A stretch of 7,175 nucleotides of DNA from Fidelibacterota bacterium (GTDB taxonomy: Bacteria; Fidelibacterota; Fidelibacteria; Fidelibacterales; Fidelibacteraceae). Position numbers and translations under genes: made by a program. This document shows positions 6,150-7,175 of this stretch, in pieces (the first letter of the stretch is position 1; the number at the start of each line of letters is the position of its first letter). Under the pieces are notes generated by a model. That model did not search any database, was not told the origin of the DNA, and worked only from the letters and a program-made list of their open reading frames with translations. Location of the stretch: positions 1 through 7,175 of the forward strand of contig JAOZRH010000106.1 in the NCBI GenBank assembly GCA_029931905.1, read 5' to 3'.

Positions 6150-7175
6150 TTAAAAAGGACTTGAATTTACTACAGGCGGTTTCACAATAACGGCTTTGTA
6201 TCTTTTTCCACGAATATCAATTTCGATTTCATTACCTGATTTTGTGTATCCTTTTTTTACATATCCAATTCCAATGCCTTCTTTCAATGTAGGCGATTGT
6301 GTTCCACTTGTTACGATTCCAATTTCTTCATCACCTATAAATATTTTATATCCATGTCTAGCAATTCTTCTACCCATCATTTTAAAAATAACCAATCTTC
6401 TACTTGGTTTTTCTGTTTTAACTTTTAATATTGCATCTTTTCCAATGAAATCACCACAATTTAATTTTGTTATCCAACTCAATCCTGCTTCAATTGGATT
6501 TGTTGTTTTATCAATGTCATTTCCATATAAACAATATTTCATTTCCATTCTCAATGTGTCTCTTGCCCCTAATCCAACAGGTTTAATATCATATTCTTCA
6601 CCTGCTTTAAAAATAGCGTCCCATAAATCTTCAGAATCAGAAATATCGTGGTATAATTCAAATCCTAATTCACCTGTATATCCTGTTCGTGAAATAATCA
6701 TCTCTTTTCCAGCCAATATTCCTTCATTAAAATGATAAAAATCAATCTCTCTTAAATTCACATCAGTTAATTTCTGTAATGTATTTAACGAATTTGGTCC
6801 TTGAATTGCAAGTAATCCAATATTATCACTATTGTTTTTTAAATCTACTCCTTTTATTAAATGATCCTTTGCCCATTTGAAATCTTTATCGACATTTGAA
6901 CCATTCACTACCATCAAAAATTTATTATCATTAAATCTGTATAAAAGTAGATCATCAACTATTCCACCATCTTCATAGCACATTGCAGTATATTGAACTT
7001 GCCCATCAATCAAAGATGAAACATCATTTATTGTTAACATTTGTAAATATTCTAATGCATTTTCACCTTCTACATTGAATTCACCCATATGAGAAACATC
7101 AAACACACCAACACTTTTTCGTATTTGTAAATGTTCAGCATTTATTCCTTCATAAGAAATTGGCATCATAAATCC
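6150..7175 (-). CDS. gcvT: Glycine cleavage system T protein (aminomethyltransferase), 5' end outside window
   Basis: The cytoplasmic T protein moves the methylene group from the aminomethyl-lipoyl arm of the H protein onto tetrahydrofolate, releasing ammonia, in glycine breakdown to one-carbon units. Numbering from the first Met of the visible 'MMPISYEG', it shows 'VFDVSHMGE' (22-30), 'GGIVDDLLLY' (68-77) whose Asp pair contains the catalytic aspartate region, 'RTGYTGELGFEL' (161-172), 'GLGARDTLRMEM' (199-210), 'NPIEAGLSW' (224-232) and the C-terminal beta-barrel with 'VTSGTQSPTLKEGIG' (286-300). The two codons before this Met read Gly-Phe in frame up to the edge, matching the family's 'GW/GF-MMP' motif. 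So this Met is internal and roughly 20-25 N-terminal residues lie beyond base 7175. It is followed by a 133-base gap and then moxR. Which H and P genes accompany it cannot be seen here. Confidence 0.95.
   Translation of the reverse strand, partial: GFMMPISYEGINAEHLQIRKSVGVFDVSHMGEFNVEGENALEYLQMLTINDVSSLIDGQVQYTAMCYEDGGIVDDLLLYRFNDNKFLMVVNGSNVDKDFKWAKDHLIKGVDLKNNSDNIGLLAIQGPNSLNTLQKLTDVNLREIDFYHFNEGILAGKEMIISRTGYTGELGFELYHDISDSEDLWDAIFKAGEEYDIKPVGLGARDTLRMEMKYCLYGNDIDKTTNPIEAGLSWITKLNCGDFIGKDAILKVKTEKPSRRLVIFKMMGRRIARHGYKIFIGDEEIGIVTSGTQSPTLKEGIGIGYVKKGYTKSGNEIEIDIRGKRYKAVIVKPPVVNSSPF

Noticed and set aside
6196..6735. A 179-residue plus-strand reading frame opposite gcvT
   Set aside because: It is entirely antisense to conserved GcvT motifs; its Pro/Ser/Ile-rich translation is what reverse reading of an AT-rich gene gives.
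6150..7169. gcvT as a complete gene starting at the ATG at 7169
   Set aside because: The in-frame codons up to the edge read Gly-Phe, matching the conserved motif before 'MMP', so the gene continues past the window.

Overview
The window is very AT-rich, carries only protein-coding genes, and contains six of them in two convergent blocks. The organism is probably a member of the Bacteroidetes/Ignavibacteria/Chlorobi (FCB) assemblage. The main reason is the large secreted protease, which ends in a type IX secretion (T9SS) sorting domain containing the YPNPFN motif. The form 'LSQNYPNPFN' is especially common in Ignavibacteria and related lineages (family knowledge). A strong Shine-Dalgarno sequence (AGGAGG) before the first gene is unusual for classical Bacteroidetes and fits those deeper FCB branches better. 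The species-level source cannot be told from the sequence.

Plus-strand block (189-4246): an AT-only-looking leader (1-188) is followed by three genes with overlapping ends. They encode a 12-helix major facilitator of the UMF1/Atg22-like family, a 115-residue putative lipoprotein of unknown function, and an 820-residue secreted M30-like (hyicolysin-like) zinc metalloprotease with an Ig-like domain and a T9SS sorting tail. The overlaps (29 and 8 bases) make a single coupled transcript very likely. It links an inner-membrane transporter, a membrane-anchored lipoprotein and an exported protease. A nutritional theme (protein breakdown outside the cell, uptake or efflux of small products) is only an inference.

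Minus-strand block (4257-7175, read right to left): a glycine-cleavage T protein (gcvT) whose 5' end runs off the right edge, a 133-base spacer with a weak hairpin and a small palindrome, a MoxR-family AAA+ ATPase, and a TauE/SafE-type (TSUP) membrane permease 29 bases further on. The moxR gene is not followed by the DUF58/von Willebrand genes that usually accompany it.

The two blocks meet tail to tail with only 10 bases between stop codons and no recognisable terminator. No RNA genes, CRISPR arrays, insertion sequences or phage genes were seen. I do not see a clearly new system. The least explained items are the small lipoprotein embedded between transporter and protease, and the orphan moxR-TSUP pairing.
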